Source: an uncultured Methanobrevibacter sp.
GTDB lineage: Archaea > Methanobacteriota > Methanobacteria > Methanobacteriales > Methanobacteriaceae
Length of the DNA: 36,735 nt
Assembly (NCBI GenBank): GCA_902785855.1
Contig: CADAAJ010000008.1
Span: 1-36,735 of the forward strand
Direction: 5' to 3'
How positions within the stretch are numbered: the stretch's first letter is position 1; every line of letters starts with the position of its first letter. The position numbers were made by a program, and so were the translations under genes. The notes under the pieces are model-generated. The model did no database searches, was not told the DNA's origin, and saw only the letters and a list, made by a program, of their open reading frames with translations. Below, piece by piece: positions 6,097-14,599 of the stretch.

Positions 6097-6276
6097 ATGA
6101 AAATGCATAAAATTTGTCCAAGATGTGGATCAAAAAATGTTGACTGGATTATCCCACAAAACTGGTCACAATGTGTCTGCCGGGATTGTGATTACACTGG
6201 TTCAATAATTGAAGGAAATGACGATTTGGCCAGTGAAATTCACAAATCATATATTGAATCTTTAAAAGAAGAATAA
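6097..6276 (+). CDS. Small zinc-ribbon protein (59 residues)
   Basis: Starts MKMHKICPRCGSKNVDWI and carries CPRC at residues 7-10 and CVCRDC at 26-31, a single zinc ribbon with the typical CxxC pairs and a GS-type knuckle. The tail is acidic (SEIHKSYIESLKEE). Such ribbons are common in archaeal transcription and metal-handling proteins; no specific function can be given. The ATG at 6097 is preceded by GGTGGTGAG, and the stop is 24 bp before the next gene, which has a GGAGGAG Shine-Dalgarno, so they form an operon. The operon is driven by the palindrome-bearing promoter at 5996-6031. A zinc, redox or DNA-binding role is possible. Confidence 0.8.
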   Translation: MKMHKICPRCGSKNVDWIIPQNWSQCVCRDCDYTGSIIEGNDDLASEIHKSYIESLKEE

Positions 6277-6300
6277 ACAATATTTGTTGGAGGAGATAAT

Positions 6301-7101
6301 ATGTTAGGATTAAACAATAATCAGTATGATGAAAGTATTAAAAATATTCCAAGTAATGAATCATCCTCCCTGATTTCAGTATTATTTGGAAAAAACAAGT
6401 GTAGAGATGTAAATATCTTATCACTTACAATACTTGATTTAATTAATAAAGATCAAATTAAATGCGATATAGATTTTAATGATTCATATAATGCAGGCAG
6501 GAAATTAACTCACCGGGACATGGAGGTTATGAAAAAAATAACTCTCAGACTGTCTAACAAAGGAGAGTTGAAAACTTCCGAAACACTAGCTATTAACCTG
6601 CTTAAAAACATGAATAAAAATAAAAAATTCAACTTAAAAGCTATGGCAAAACAAAGCAACAACACATCAATTGCCAATAAATTCGGTAATGATTTCAATG
6701 AATTTGTTAAAGCTTTTACTAATGAAAATGAATTTGACGGCAAAAATTATAAGGATATTCTGGAAAATGACAAATTAACAAACAGAGGAAAAGAACTTAA
6801 AAAAGAATGGAGAAATTTCCAGAATTATTTAAAATCAAATGATTTAACTAATCACTATCCTCCCCAATCTTTAGAGGAAAACTCAACACAAATATTGTAT
6901 AGTGCATCCTTTGACATTGAAAAAGATGCATTAAACATTAGACAGAACAATACTCAGTTAACTGATTTCATTGATAAAGACGGATATAAATTATTAAATA
7001 TGATATTTAATAATGCTTTGGATAATGTTACTGAAAAACGTAATGGGGATGGTGTATTTTATGGTGTAAATGAAAAATACACTATTCCTGGAGGAGGATA
7101 A
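6301..7101 (+). CDS. Soluble protein resembling the C-terminal part of DUF2207 proteins
   Basis: A hydrophilic protein of 266 residues without signal peptide or membrane helix. The segment CRDVNILSLTILDLINKDQI (about 34-53) and the later WRNFQNYLKSN-x-YPPQSL-x-YSASF region (about 171-200) resemble the cytoplasmic C-terminal part of DUF2207 membrane proteins, which carry a similar winged-helix-like core. Here the membrane part is missing, so this may be a stand-alone derivative. It ends in TIPGGG. The ATG at 6301 is preceded by GGAGGAG. It is the second gene of the zinc-ribbon operon, and its stop codon lies in a terminator hairpin. Function unknown; the family link is tentative. Confidence 0.7.
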   Translation: MLGLNNNQYDESIKNIPSNESSSLISVLFGKNKCRDVNILSLTILDLINKDQIKCDIDFNDSYNAGRKLTHRDMEVMKKITLRLSNKGELKTSETLAINLLKNMNKNKKFNLKAMAKQSNNTSIANKFGNDFNEFVKAFTNENEFDGKNYKDILENDKLTNRGKELKKEWRNFQNYLKSNDLTNHYPPQSLEENSTQILYSASFDIEKDALNIRQNNTQLTDFIDKDGYKLLNMIFNNALDNVTEKRNGDGVFYGVNEKYTIPGGG

Positions 7102-7118
7102 TCCTCCATTCTTTTTTT
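7093..7118 (+). terminator. Terminator overlapping the stop of the DUF2207-like gene
   Basis: GGAGGA (7093-7098) pairs with TCCTCC (7102-7107) across the TAA stop codon, followed by C and seven T residues (7111-7118). The Gly codons at the end of the protein form the left arm of the stem. Confidence 0.65.
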
Positions 7119-7376
7119 ATAGATTATTTCTTATAACATATAGTTGACTTTAAGACTTTTAGAAAAACATTGTAGATTTCAAAATTGCTTTTTTTAGATT
7201 CTACATTAAAATTTGTTTTCTTGTTTGGTTTTTAAGGTTTATTTTTTTTCTGATTTTTGTATTGTTTGTTAGAGATTTTTTTTTAGATAAATCCTAATAA
7301 ATGTTTAAAACCAAGTTTTAACATATTTGTGGTGGGGGTGTAATGATTAATAATTATGAATTATAAATTTTTTATT
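7108..7376. other. Intergenic region with leader-like mini-ORF
   Basis: AT-rich and T-run-rich sequence with no supported gene. A strong Shine-Dalgarno-like GGTGGGGGTG (7331-7340) is followed by a seven-codon frame (MINNYEL, ATG at 7343), just before the flavodoxin relic. It may be the former start region of that decayed gene. Confidence 0.4.
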
Positions 7377-7433
7377 ATGAATATAGTAGTTTTTAATGCA
7401 AGTCCAAGAAAAAGAATAAACAGTCAAATATGA
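7377..7433 (+). pseudogene. Relic: N-terminus of a flavodoxin-like NAD(P)H-FMN reductase
   Basis: The frame reads MNIVVFNASPRKRINSQI and then TGA. This is the characteristic first strand and phosphate-binding loop (VxFNxSPRKxxN) of NADPH-dependent FMN reductases and iron-sulfur flavoproteins of the flavodoxin-like superfamily, which are normally near 180-200 residues. Only 18 codons remain, and the next gene (DUF389) begins 13 bp later, so the rest was lost, probably by deletion. The TGAGGA at the end serves as part of the next gene's ribosome-binding region. Confidence 0.6.
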
Positions 7434-7446
7434 GGAAAATGATAAT

Positions 7447-8217
7447 ATGGATTTTAAACAACAAAACGAAACTATTAAAGAAAAAGTTAGAAAGGCTTTT
7501 TCATTAACTGAAGATTCAGCACCTCATGAAGAAATTCGTGCACGTTTACTTGATGGTGGACAGGTTACTGGTACTAATCTGTGTGTACTTATATGTGCAA
7601 TGATTATAGCATCAGTTGGTCTTAATATGAGTTCAACTGCAGTGATTATTGGTGCTATGCTTATTTCTCCCATAATGGGAAGTATTCTCGCCTCAGCATA
7701 TGGTAATGTATCTGCAGATTATTCACTTTTTCGTAATTTTATGATTGGTTTTGGAATACAGATTCTAATCAGTGTTACTGCTGCTTCAATTTACTTTTTC
7801 CTATCTCCAGTTAAAGAACCTACAGTGGAACTGCTTGCAAGAACATCTCCAACATTCTACGATGTATTAATCGCATTTTTTGGAGGGCTTGCAGGAATTA
7901 TTGGTCAAACTAGAATTGATAAAGCAAACACCGTTATTCCGGGAGTTGCAATTGCAACTGCTTTGATGCCACCATTATGTACCTGTGGTTATGCTATTGC
8001 AAATGCAAGATTGGACATGCTTTTAGGAGCAGGTTATCTTTTTATAATTAATGCTTATTTCATTTTCCTTGCAGCAAGTATTGGTTTAACTGTTTTAAAT
8101 GTTCCAAAAACTCGTGAATTAAGTGAAAATGAATGGAGAAAGCACCGTTTACGTATGGTTAGAAATACAATCATCATTGCAATACCTAGTATAATTGCAG
8201 TTTATGCAATGATTTAA
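7447..8217 (+). CDS. DUF389 family membrane protein
   Basis: A protein of 256 residues with about six membrane helices. The diagnostic block of the DUF389 (TIGR00341-like) family is seen at residues 38-78: TGTNLCVLICAMIIASVGL, then a second conserved stretch with AVIIGAMLISPIMG. A PGVAIATALMPPLCTCGYA block follows near 166. The first 35 residues are a hydrophilic cytoplasmic leader. No transport activity is established for this family to my knowledge. The ATG at 7447 follows TGAGGAAAATGAT. It is the only intact gene between the flavodoxin relic and the sodium symporter, 39 bp downstream, and may be co-transcribed with the latter. Confidence 0.85.
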   Translation: MDFKQQNETIKEKVRKAFSLTEDSAPHEEIRARLLDGGQVTGTNLCVLICAMIIASVGLNMSSTAVIIGAMLISPIMGSILASAYGNVSADYSLFRNFMIGFGIQILISVTAASIYFFLSPVKEPTVELLARTSPTFYDVLIAFFGGLAGIIGQTRIDKANTVIPGVAIATALMPPLCTCGYAIANARLDMLLGAGYLFIINAYFIFLAASIGLTVLNVPKTRELSENEWRKHRLRMVRNTIIIAIPSIIAVYAMI

Positions 8218-8256
8218 AATAAATAATATTAATAATATAATAATTAGTTGAGAAAT

Positions 8257-9750
8257 ATGACATCAAGTGAAAATGAGTGGGGAAGTAATTTAGCATTTAT
8301 TTTGGCAATGATTGGTTCTGCTGTTGGATTGGGAAATATTTGGAGGTATCCTTATGTAATTTATTCCAATGGTGGTGGAGCATTCTTAATTCCTTATTTA
8401 ATTGCTATTTTGGTTATGGCAATTCCATTTTTAATTTTGGAATATGGTGTTGGTTATAATTATAAATCTTCCTTTACAAAGGCAGTTATAAAACTTAATC
8501 CTAAACTGGAGTTTTATGGTTGGATTTTGCCGGTTGTTGTATTTATACTGACCATTTATTATTCAACAATAATTGGTTGGGATGGAATTTATTTTGTTTT
8601 AAGTTTTGTTAAAGGATGGGGTTCAGATCCAAATACCTTTTTATCAAATACTGTACTTCAGTCTAGTGATTCAATTAATGGTATTTTTAATTTTCTTCCA
8701 GTAGTTGCTATTTCAATGTTTGTAGGATGGTTTTTCATATGGATTGTTTCTCATAAAAAGTTAGATGAAGGTTTAGGTAGGATTTCCAGAATTTTTGTCC
8801 CAATATTATTTATTACAATGGCAATTATTGTTATATTTTCTTTAACATTACCTGGGGCCAGTATTGGGCTGGCTGAATTATTCGCACCTGATTTATCTCT
8901 TTTATGGCATTTTGATATATGGATGGCAGCATTTGGTCAAATATTTTTCTCATTAAGTTTGGGATTAGGTGCAGGATTTACATATGCAAGTTATACTAAA
9001 AAAGACATTGATTTAATTACAAGCGGATTATATGTAATTATTGCAAATTGTGCTTTTGAAAATTTTGCTGCAGTAGGTGTTTTCTCAATTTTAGGTTATA
9101 TGTCTCTTCAGTCAGGAACTCCTGTTGCTGATTTAGTATCTGGAGGTACAACATTAATTTTCGTCGTATATCCTCAGATATTTAATGTTTTAGGTGTTTT
9201 AGCTTTTATTTTAGGACCATTATTCTTTTTCACAGTTTATGTTGCAGGTATTACAAGCATGCTGTCTTCTTTTGAAGTTCTTTCAATATCACTTCAAAAT
9301 AAATTTGATTTATCCCGAAAAAAAGCAACAACAATTCTTTTTATTATTGGTTCTTTAGCTTCAATGATTTATGCTACTTCTTCGGGAGAGTATATACTTG
9401 CCATAGCAGATTCATTTGTAAATAATATTGTTGTTGTATTTTCAGTTATTATTGAATGTATTCTTTTTGCATGGGTATTTAAAGCTGAAAAGTTAGTTAA
9501 ATTCTTAAATGATAGAAGTCATTCTTTAAAATTAGGTAAATGGTGGTTAATTCTTGTTAAATATATAATTCCAATACTTTTATTAGTTATTTGGATAGGT
9601 GGATTAAATGAAATTCTATCTGAAGCTAATTTTGAATTTTTAGCAATATTGGCAATATTATTTGCAATATTATTTATATTGTCATTTATATTCGCTGTCA
9701 TTAAGCCTAAATCTGAAAACTGGTATAAAACTGAAGAAAGAATAAAATAA
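8257..9750 (+). CDS. SNF (neurotransmitter:sodium symporter) family transporter
   Basis: A 497-residue secondary transporter of the LeuT-like SNF/NSS family with about 12 membrane helices. The N-terminal block SENEWGSNLAFILAMIGSAV followed by GLGNIWRYPY (residues 3-34) is the family signature; it forms the unwound helix 1 that binds sodium and substrate. NGGGAFLIPYL and FSLSLGLGAG (about 225, helix 6 region) also fit. Prokaryotic members mostly carry amino acids with Na+, but the substrate cannot be read here. I place the start at ATG 8257, close to the family signature; a TTG at 8248 would add three residues, and neither has a clear Shine-Dalgarno. Its stop lies 2 bp from the stop of the convergent Rpn gene. 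Confidence 0.93.
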   Translation: MTSSENEWGSNLAFILAMIGSAVGLGNIWRYPYVIYSNGGGAFLIPYLIAILVMAIPFLILEYGVGYNYKSSFTKAVIKLNPKLEFYGWILPVVVFILTIYYSTIIGWDGIYFVLSFVKGWGSDPNTFLSNTVLQSSDSINGIFNFLPVVAISMFVGWFFIWIVSHKKLDEGLGRISRIFVPILFITMAIIVIFSLTLPGASIGLAELFAPDLSLLWHFDIWMAAFGQIFFSLSLGLGAGFTYASYTKKDIDLITSGLYVIIANCAFENFAAVGVFSILGYMSLQSGTPVADLVSGGTTLIFVVYPQIFNVLGVLAFILGPLFFFTVYVAGITSMLSSFEVLSISLQNKFDLSRKKATTILFIIGSLASMIYATSSGEYILAIADSFVNNIVVVFSVIIECILFAWVFKAEKLVKFLNDRSHSLKLGKWWLILVKYIIPILLLVIWIGGLNEILSEANFEFLAILAILFAILFILSFIFAVIKPKSENWYKTEERIK

Positions 9751-9752
9751 GT

Positions 9753-10586
9753 TTAGTCGTTTAGTATTTGGTTTAGTTCTTGTGTGGTTTTTCCGGTTTT
9801 TTTAGAGATTTCTTCTAGTGTGGTTCCTGAGTTTAGGAATTTTTGTATTATTTCTTTCATCCCTTCTTTTATTCCTTCATCTTTTCCTTCTTTTTCCCTT
9901 CTATTGCCATATTCATAAATTAAACTCATTCTATCACCTAAAACATCACATAATATATTTCTTTTTTCTTCATCTTCAATAAATTTATCAACTATGAGCC
10001 ATTCGATACCGTATGAAAGATTTTTTAAAGAGTCAGATACATTTTCCACTTGTAATAAATTATATACAACTCTTTTAATATATTTTTCCATATCTTTTCC
10101 TATAATCAAAGGAACTAACGCATAAAAGACCAATTCCCTTGATTCTATTTTTAATTTCTGTTTAATTTTTCTTTCAACTGTATTAATTATTTCTTTACTG
10201 TCCAAATCTTTTAGATTGACAACACGATATGCAAAAACACTATCTTTGTTGAATTTGTATTCTATTGTTTTTGATTCTTCAGCTGTTGTTAAAACAATTA
10301 AAGTCATATCCTTTTCATTTTCTTTGGATTTATTTGCAATTGCTACGTATGCTAATCCTCTTTTTGAAAAATTCAAATCAACTGGGGTACTTTGAAGTTC
10401 TATAATCAGATTTTCAAAATCTAATTCTAGAATTATATCTGGTACATAGTCTTTTGGATCGAGTAATCGTAATTCTTTAGTCCAAATTTTTAATTTAACT
10501 GTTTCAATATCCATTATTTCAAGCAGTATTTTTGCATCTTTCTGACTGATATTTTTAAATAGTTTATCTTCTGCAAAATTCGTCAT
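9753..10586 (-). CDS. Rpn-family PD-(D/E)XK nuclease (recombination-promoting nuclease / putative transposase)
   Basis: A 277-residue protein of the Rpn/PDDEXK_2 type. It starts with a segment naming targets typical of the family (MTNFAEDKLFKNISQKDAK). The nuclease core is YVPDIILELDFENLIIELQS (about residues 44-63), which supplies P-D ... E-x-Q of a PD-(D/E)XK site with Gln in the lysine position. The C-terminus has the usual EGIKEGMKEIIQKFLNSG stretch. Members cut DNA and promote RecA-independent recombination in E. coli, and are expanded in many genomes. ATG 10586 is favoured over GTG 10595 because GGATGTGA, one mismatch from a full Shine-Dalgarno, lies just upstream. It may be a selfish or mobile-associated gene; no terminal repeats are seen. 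Confidence 0.85.
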   Translation of the reverse strand: MTNFAEDKLFKNISQKDAKILLEIMDIETVKLKIWTKELRLLDPKDYVPDIILELDFENLIIELQSTPVDLNFSKRGLAYVAIANKSKENEKDMTLIVLTTAEESKTIEYKFNKDSVFAYRVVNLKDLDSKEIINTVERKIKQKLKIESRELVFYALVPLIIGKDMEKYIKRVVYNLLQVENVSDSLKNLSYGIEWLIVDKFIEDEEKRNILCDVLGDRMSLIYEYGNRREKEGKDEGIKEGMKEIIQKFLNSGTTLEEISKKTGKTTQELNQILND

Positions 10587-10810
10587 AAATTTCACATCCG
10601 AATACTATTTATTATTTTTTAATATAAACTATTTTATATTTGATTTAAATCATATGGACTTATATTAATTGTTTTTTTCAACTCAATTTGTTGAAGTGAG
10701 CTTAATTTTAATTGGTGATACTAATTTTGTGGTGGAAATATATGTTAAGAAATGAATGTAAAATTAACTTAAAAATGTAAAATGTGTGGTGTTAAAAAAA
10801 TAAAATGAAT

Positions 10811-12337
10811 TTAGTTAAATAATAATTTATCAATAATGTCCATATCCAAATGTTTCTCGACAATTTCAGCCAAACGGTTTAGAGAATAATCTTTTTGAGT
10901 TTCATAAGGGTCTTCACCATTTTTAGCTTCAAGGCCTTTTTTAACTCTTAAATAATTTAAAAATTCTCTTCTGAAATTATAATTGTGAAATATTCCGTGG
11001 AAATATGTTGCAAAACTATTTCCGTTGGATGCACCATCAATTTTGCCTTTATCATTGTTTCCCTGGCCTTTTTTTATGTTTAATAAATTGGTTGATTTAA
11101 TTAATTCAGTTGTTCCTTCATGAATTTCATACCCACTTACAACCTCGCCAGTTATATTTTTAAATATTTCGCCTGCAATACCATTTAAATTATTTGGTAT
11201 TGTTGCTGTAGATTGGGTTACTATTTTGTCTTTTCTTGAAAATGTTGATTCAATATCAAGCAATCCCAAACCTTTAATAGTTCCATGTTTGGATTCACGT
11301 TTTTCATCATCATAAATAACATTGCCTAAAATCTGTAAACCTCCACAGATTCCAATAACTGGAATTTCCTTTGATTTTTCTATGATTTTATCCGCCATTC
11401 CACTTTCACGTAAAGCAAACATGTCTTCTGTTGAGTTACGTGTTCCGGGTATTATTATTGCATCAACATCTCCTATTTCATCATTTATTCCAATCATCTT
11501 TAATGCAACATCTTCTTCATATTCAAAAGGATCAATATCTGTAAAATTAGCTATTTTAGGCAGTCTTATAACTCCAATTGTTATGTCTTTGTTTTGTGCA
11601 AATTCATGTGTTGTTAGTGATGCAGAATCTTCTTCTGGTAGTTTAAGTGTTTCATCATATGGAAGAACTCCTAAAACAGGTTCACCGGTAATTTCTTCAA
11701 TTCTATCCAAACCGGGTTTTAAAATATCAAGATTTCCTCTGAATTTATTTATTACAGTTGCTTTTAATCTTGATCTGTCATAGTCATCAAGAAGAACATA
11801 TGTTCCTGCTATTGCTGCAAAAACACCACCCATTTCAATGTCGGCTATTAAAATAACATTTGCATCTGCCATATGTGCAATTTCCATATTTGCAATATCC
11901 TGTTTTCGCATATTTATCTCAGCAGGAGAACCTGCACCTTCAATAATTATAACATCATATTTATCAGATAATATATCAAAACTTTCATGAATAGCTTTAA
12001 GGGCGGTTTTGCGATATTTGTTTTGATATTCGTAAAAATCCATATCTCCAATAGATTTTCCCTGTATAATGACATTTGATGTAAAATCACCTTTCGGTTT
12101 AAGTAAAATAGGATTCATATGTATACTTGGTTCAGTCATTGCAGCTTCTGCCTGTAACATTTGTGCTATTCCAATTTCTCCATTTTCTTTTGTTGTATAT
12201 GAATTTAAAGACATATTCTGTGATTTAAATGGAGCTACTTTATAGCCTCTATTTTTATAAATTCTGCATAAGGCTGCTACAAGCATACTTTTTCCTGCAT
12301 TTGAAGAGGTTCCCTGAACCATTATACATTTTGTCAT
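10811..12337 (-). CDS. cbiP: Cobyric acid synthase (adenosylcobyrate synthase)
   Basis: Glutamine-dependent enzyme that amidates side chains b, d, e and g of adenosylcobyrinic acid a,c-diamide, a step in building corrinoids that methanogens need for methyltransferases. At 508 residues it is full length. The N-terminal ATPase domain starts MTKCIMVQGTSSNAGKSMLV and has VAPFKSQNMSLNSY and the EGAGSPAEIN motif. The C-terminal glutaminase domain has VIGICGGLQ with the nucleophile C331 and YFHGIF with H447. It is transcribed away from lonB. No Shine-Dalgarno is seen; an AT-rich TATA-like stretch lies about 28 bp upstream of the ATG, so the transcript may be leaderless. Often called cobQ as well. 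Confidence 0.95.
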   Translation of the reverse strand: MTKCIMVQGTSSNAGKSMLVAALCRIYKNRGYKVAPFKSQNMSLNSYTTKENGEIGIAQMLQAEAAMTEPSIHMNPILLKPKGDFTSNVIIQGKSIGDMDFYEYQNKYRKTALKAIHESFDILSDKYDVIIIEGAGSPAEINMRKQDIANMEIAHMADANVILIADIEMGGVFAAIAGTYVLLDDYDRSRLKATVINKFRGNLDILKPGLDRIEEITGEPVLGVLPYDETLKLPEEDSASLTTHEFAQNKDITIGVIRLPKIANFTDIDPFEYEEDVALKMIGINDEIGDVDAIIIPGTRNSTEDMFALRESGMADKIIEKSKEIPVIGICGGLQILGNVIYDDEKRESKHGTIKGLGLLDIESTFSRKDKIVTQSTATIPNNLNGIAGEIFKNITGEVVSGYEIHEGTTELIKSTNLLNIKKGQGNNDKGKIDGASNGNSFATYFHGIFHNYNFRREFLNYLRVKKGLEAKNGEDPYETQKDYSLNRLAEIVEKHLDMDIIDKLLFN

Positions 12338-12465
12338 GATATGATATATTATAACTAATATTATAAATAATTTAAAAATGAATTAAAATTAATTTAATTT
12401 GAAAATTAAATAGTTTTTGATTTTTTATTAATTTTATATTTTTCTAACTTTAATTTACTAAAATA

Positions 12466-12482
12466 GAAACCTTTTTATATAG
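12466..12482 (+). promoter_or_regulatory. Promoter of lonB
   Basis: GAAACC followed by TTTTTATATAG forms a good BRE/TATA pair. Predicted start near 12505 gives a leader of about 50 nt that includes the GAGG Shine-Dalgarno near 12542. Confidence 0.55.
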
Positions 12483-12553
12483 TGTATATTTAAATAATAT
12501 ATAGAACTTAATTTTTATTGATAAATTGTTTATATTAAAGTGAGGTTTATTTT

Positions 12554-14533
12554 ATGAAATTTGATGAAAAAGAATCAATTGATGATTCTTCAAAAGATAT
12601 AGTGCTCGAGCCAGAAATAGAAAGTAAAGATGATGGCAATCAAACTAAACCTATGTTAGATTATAATAATATTAAAAGCTCACAGGATATTGAAGTTCCA
12701 CCCTTATTAATTGATCAAGTTATTGGACATGAAGAGTCCATCGAAACAATTAAAAAAGCAGCAAAACAAAGGAGAAATGTTTTACTTATAGGAGATCCTG
12801 GTGTTGGAAAGTCAATGCTTGCTAAAGGTATGGCACAAATCCTTCCTCATGAGTCATTACAGGATATTTTGGTATATCCAAACATGGAAGATAATAACCA
12901 TCCCTTAATTAGAAGTGTTCCTGCAGGTGAAGGTAAAAAAATTGTTAGAGCAACCAAAGGTTCTGTTAAAGGTCATGAAGAACGTAAAACAATTATTACC
13001 ATGTTTGCAATTGGAGGAATTTTAGTAATAGGATTTATGTATGGAAGATTACTGGAATCTATTATTGCAGCTGCATTAATTTTACTTATATCTATTCAAA
13101 TTAAACCAAAAACCAATAATTTATCTCCTAAATTATTAGTTAATAATGAAGAATCCAGATTTGCTCCATTTATGGATGCAACCGGTGCTCATGCTGGAGC
13201 ATTATTGGGAGATGTACGTCACGACCCATACCAATCAGGAGGTTTAGGAACTCCTGCACATGAACGTGTTGAAGCAGGTATGATTCATAAGGCAAACAGA
13301 GGAGTTTTATACATTGATGAAATCGGTACAATGAATATGAAAACTCAACAGGAATTGTTATCTGCAATGCAGGAAAAACAGTATTCAATTACAGGTCAAA
13401 GTGAAAACTCAAGTGGGGCAATGGTCAGATCACAGGCAGTTCCATGTGACTTTGTTCTTGTAGCTTCCGGTAACCTTCAGGTTTTAGAAGGTATGCATAT
13501 TGCAATGAGGTCCAGAATTCGTGGATACGGTTATGAAGTATTCATGAAAGATTATATGGATGATACTACTGAAAACAGGGAAAAATTAGTTCAGTTTGTT
13601 GCACAAGAAGTTGAAAATGATGGTAGGATTCCTCATTTTGCACCTGATGCATTGGATGAAATTATCATGGAAGCAAAAAGAAGATCAGGTAAACAAAACG
13701 CTTTAACACTTAGACTCAGAGATTTAGGTGGTTTAGTCCGTTCTGCAGGAGATGTTGCTATTGAAAATGGTGATGATGTAGTAACTGCTGAACACGTTAC
13801 TGAAGCTAAAAGATTTGCAAGAACCTTAGAACAGCAAATTGCTGATAGGTCCATCACTCAAAGAAAAGATTACAGTATGGTATCTGCTGAAGGTGGAAAA
13901 GTAGGTCTTGTAAATGGTCTTGCAGTAATTGGTGATAGGAGTGGAATTGTTTCTCCAATTGCTGCTGAAGCAGCTCCAACACAATCTAAAAATGGTGGTC
14001 AAATTATTGCAACAGGTAAATTAGGTGAAATTGCTCAGGAATCTGTTCAAAATGTAAGTGCTTTAATTAAAAAATACACCAATAAAGACATTTCAAACTA
14101 TGATATACACGTTCAGTTCATCCAGACTTATGATGGAGTTGAAGGTGATTCAGCTAGTGTAAGTATAGCAACTGCAGTTATTTCAGCTATTGAAGAAATT
14201 CCTATTGACCAGACTGTTGCATTAACTGGTTCACTAAATGTTCGTGGAGATGTAATGCCGATTGGTGGGGCTACAGCTAAAATAGAAGCAGCTGCAGAAG
14301 CAGGAATGAAAAAAGTATTGATTCCTAAATCCAATTTAAAAGATGTTATGATTGAGAAGAAATACGAAGATATGATTGAAATCATTCCGACTGAAACTTT
14401 AAGTGATGTTTTAGAAAATATATTAATCAGTGGTTCCAATAAGGATAAACTCATTGATAAAATGAAAAATATTGGTTCTAAAGTCGCTGATAAAGTTTCA
14501 CAAACAAATGCAAATAATCCAACTACTAATTAG
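12554..14533 (+). CDS. lonB: Archaeal membrane-anchored Lon protease LonB
   Basis: ATP-dependent protease of the cytoplasmic membrane, 659 residues, full length. Walker [11 protein letters not shown] is near residues 79-88. Two membrane helices inserted in the AAA+ domain (about 145-185) are the archaeal LonB hallmark. Walker B VLYIDEIG is near 252-259. The proteolytic domain has the Ser-Lys dyad: S533 in EGDSAS and K576 in [10 protein letters not shown], a spacing of 43 as in characterised archaeal LonB. It degrades misfolded and regulatory proteins, threaded from the cytosol side. The ATG has GTGAGG upstream. The stop codon lies in the loop of a terminator hairpin, so it is not co-transcribed with the MurT-like gene. 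Confidence 0.97.
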   Translation: MKFDEKESIDDSSKDIVLEPEIESKDDGNQTKPMLDYNNIKSSQDIEVPPLLIDQVIGHEESIETIKKAAKQRRNVLLIGDPGVGKSMLAKGMAQILPHESLQDILVYPNMEDNNHPLIRSVPAGEGKKIVRATKGSVKGHEERKTIITMFAIGGILVIGFMYGRLLESIIAAALILLISIQIKPKTNNLSPKLLVNNEESRFAPFMDATGAHAGALLGDVRHDPYQSGGLGTPAHERVEAGMIHKANRGVLYIDEIGTMNMKTQQELLSAMQEKQYSITGQSENSSGAMVRSQAVPCDFVLVASGNLQVLEGMHIAMRSRIRGYGYEVFMKDYMDDTTENREKLVQFVAQEVENDGRIPHFAPDALDEIIMEAKRRSGKQNALTLRLRDLGGLVRSAGDVAIENGDDVVTAEHVTEAKRFARTLEQQIADRSITQRKDYSMVSAEGGKVGLVNGLAVIGDRSGIVSPIAAEAAPTQSKNGGQIIATGKLGEIAQESVQNVSALIKKYTNKDISNYDIHVQFIQTYDGVEGDSASVSIATAVISAIEEIPIDQTVALTGSLNVRGDVMPIGGATAKIEAAAEAGMKKVLIPKSNLKDVMIEKKYEDMIEIIPTETLSDVLENILISGSNKDKLIDKMKNIGSKVADKVSQTNANNPTTN

Positions 14534-14550
14534 GTTGGATTTTTCTTTTT
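14516..14550 (+). terminator. Terminator of lonB
   Basis: AATCCAAC (14516-14523) pairs with GTTGGATT (14534-14541) through eight base pairs, with a 10-nt loop that includes the TAG stop, followed by T-rich sequence. Confidence 0.7.
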
Positions 14551-14566
14551 TACTTTTTTTAAAAAT

Positions 14567-14576
14567 TCTTATATAC
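14567..14576 (+). promoter_or_regulatory. Promoter of the MurT-like gene, probably leaderless
   Basis: TTCTTATATA lies 25-33 bp before the ATG at 14600, the archaeal TATA-to-start distance, and there is no Shine-Dalgarno in between. Confidence 0.6.
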
Positions 14577-14599
14577 TATGTTTAAACAATATATTAAAC

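Noticed and set aside
9753-10586. Rpn-type gene as part of an insertion sequence
   Set aside because: No terminal inverted repeats or target duplication could be seen around it; described as a gene only.
10677-10695. Inverted repeat TTCAAC-N7-GTTGAA upstream of the Rpn gene
   Set aside because: A 6-bp dyad in AT-rich DNA without a T-run on the proper side; not enough for a terminator or operator.
11322-11783. 153-residue open frame on the plus strand
   Set aside because: Antisense to the middle of cobyric acid synthase, Ser-rich as expected from reversed AT-rich codons; a shadow frame.
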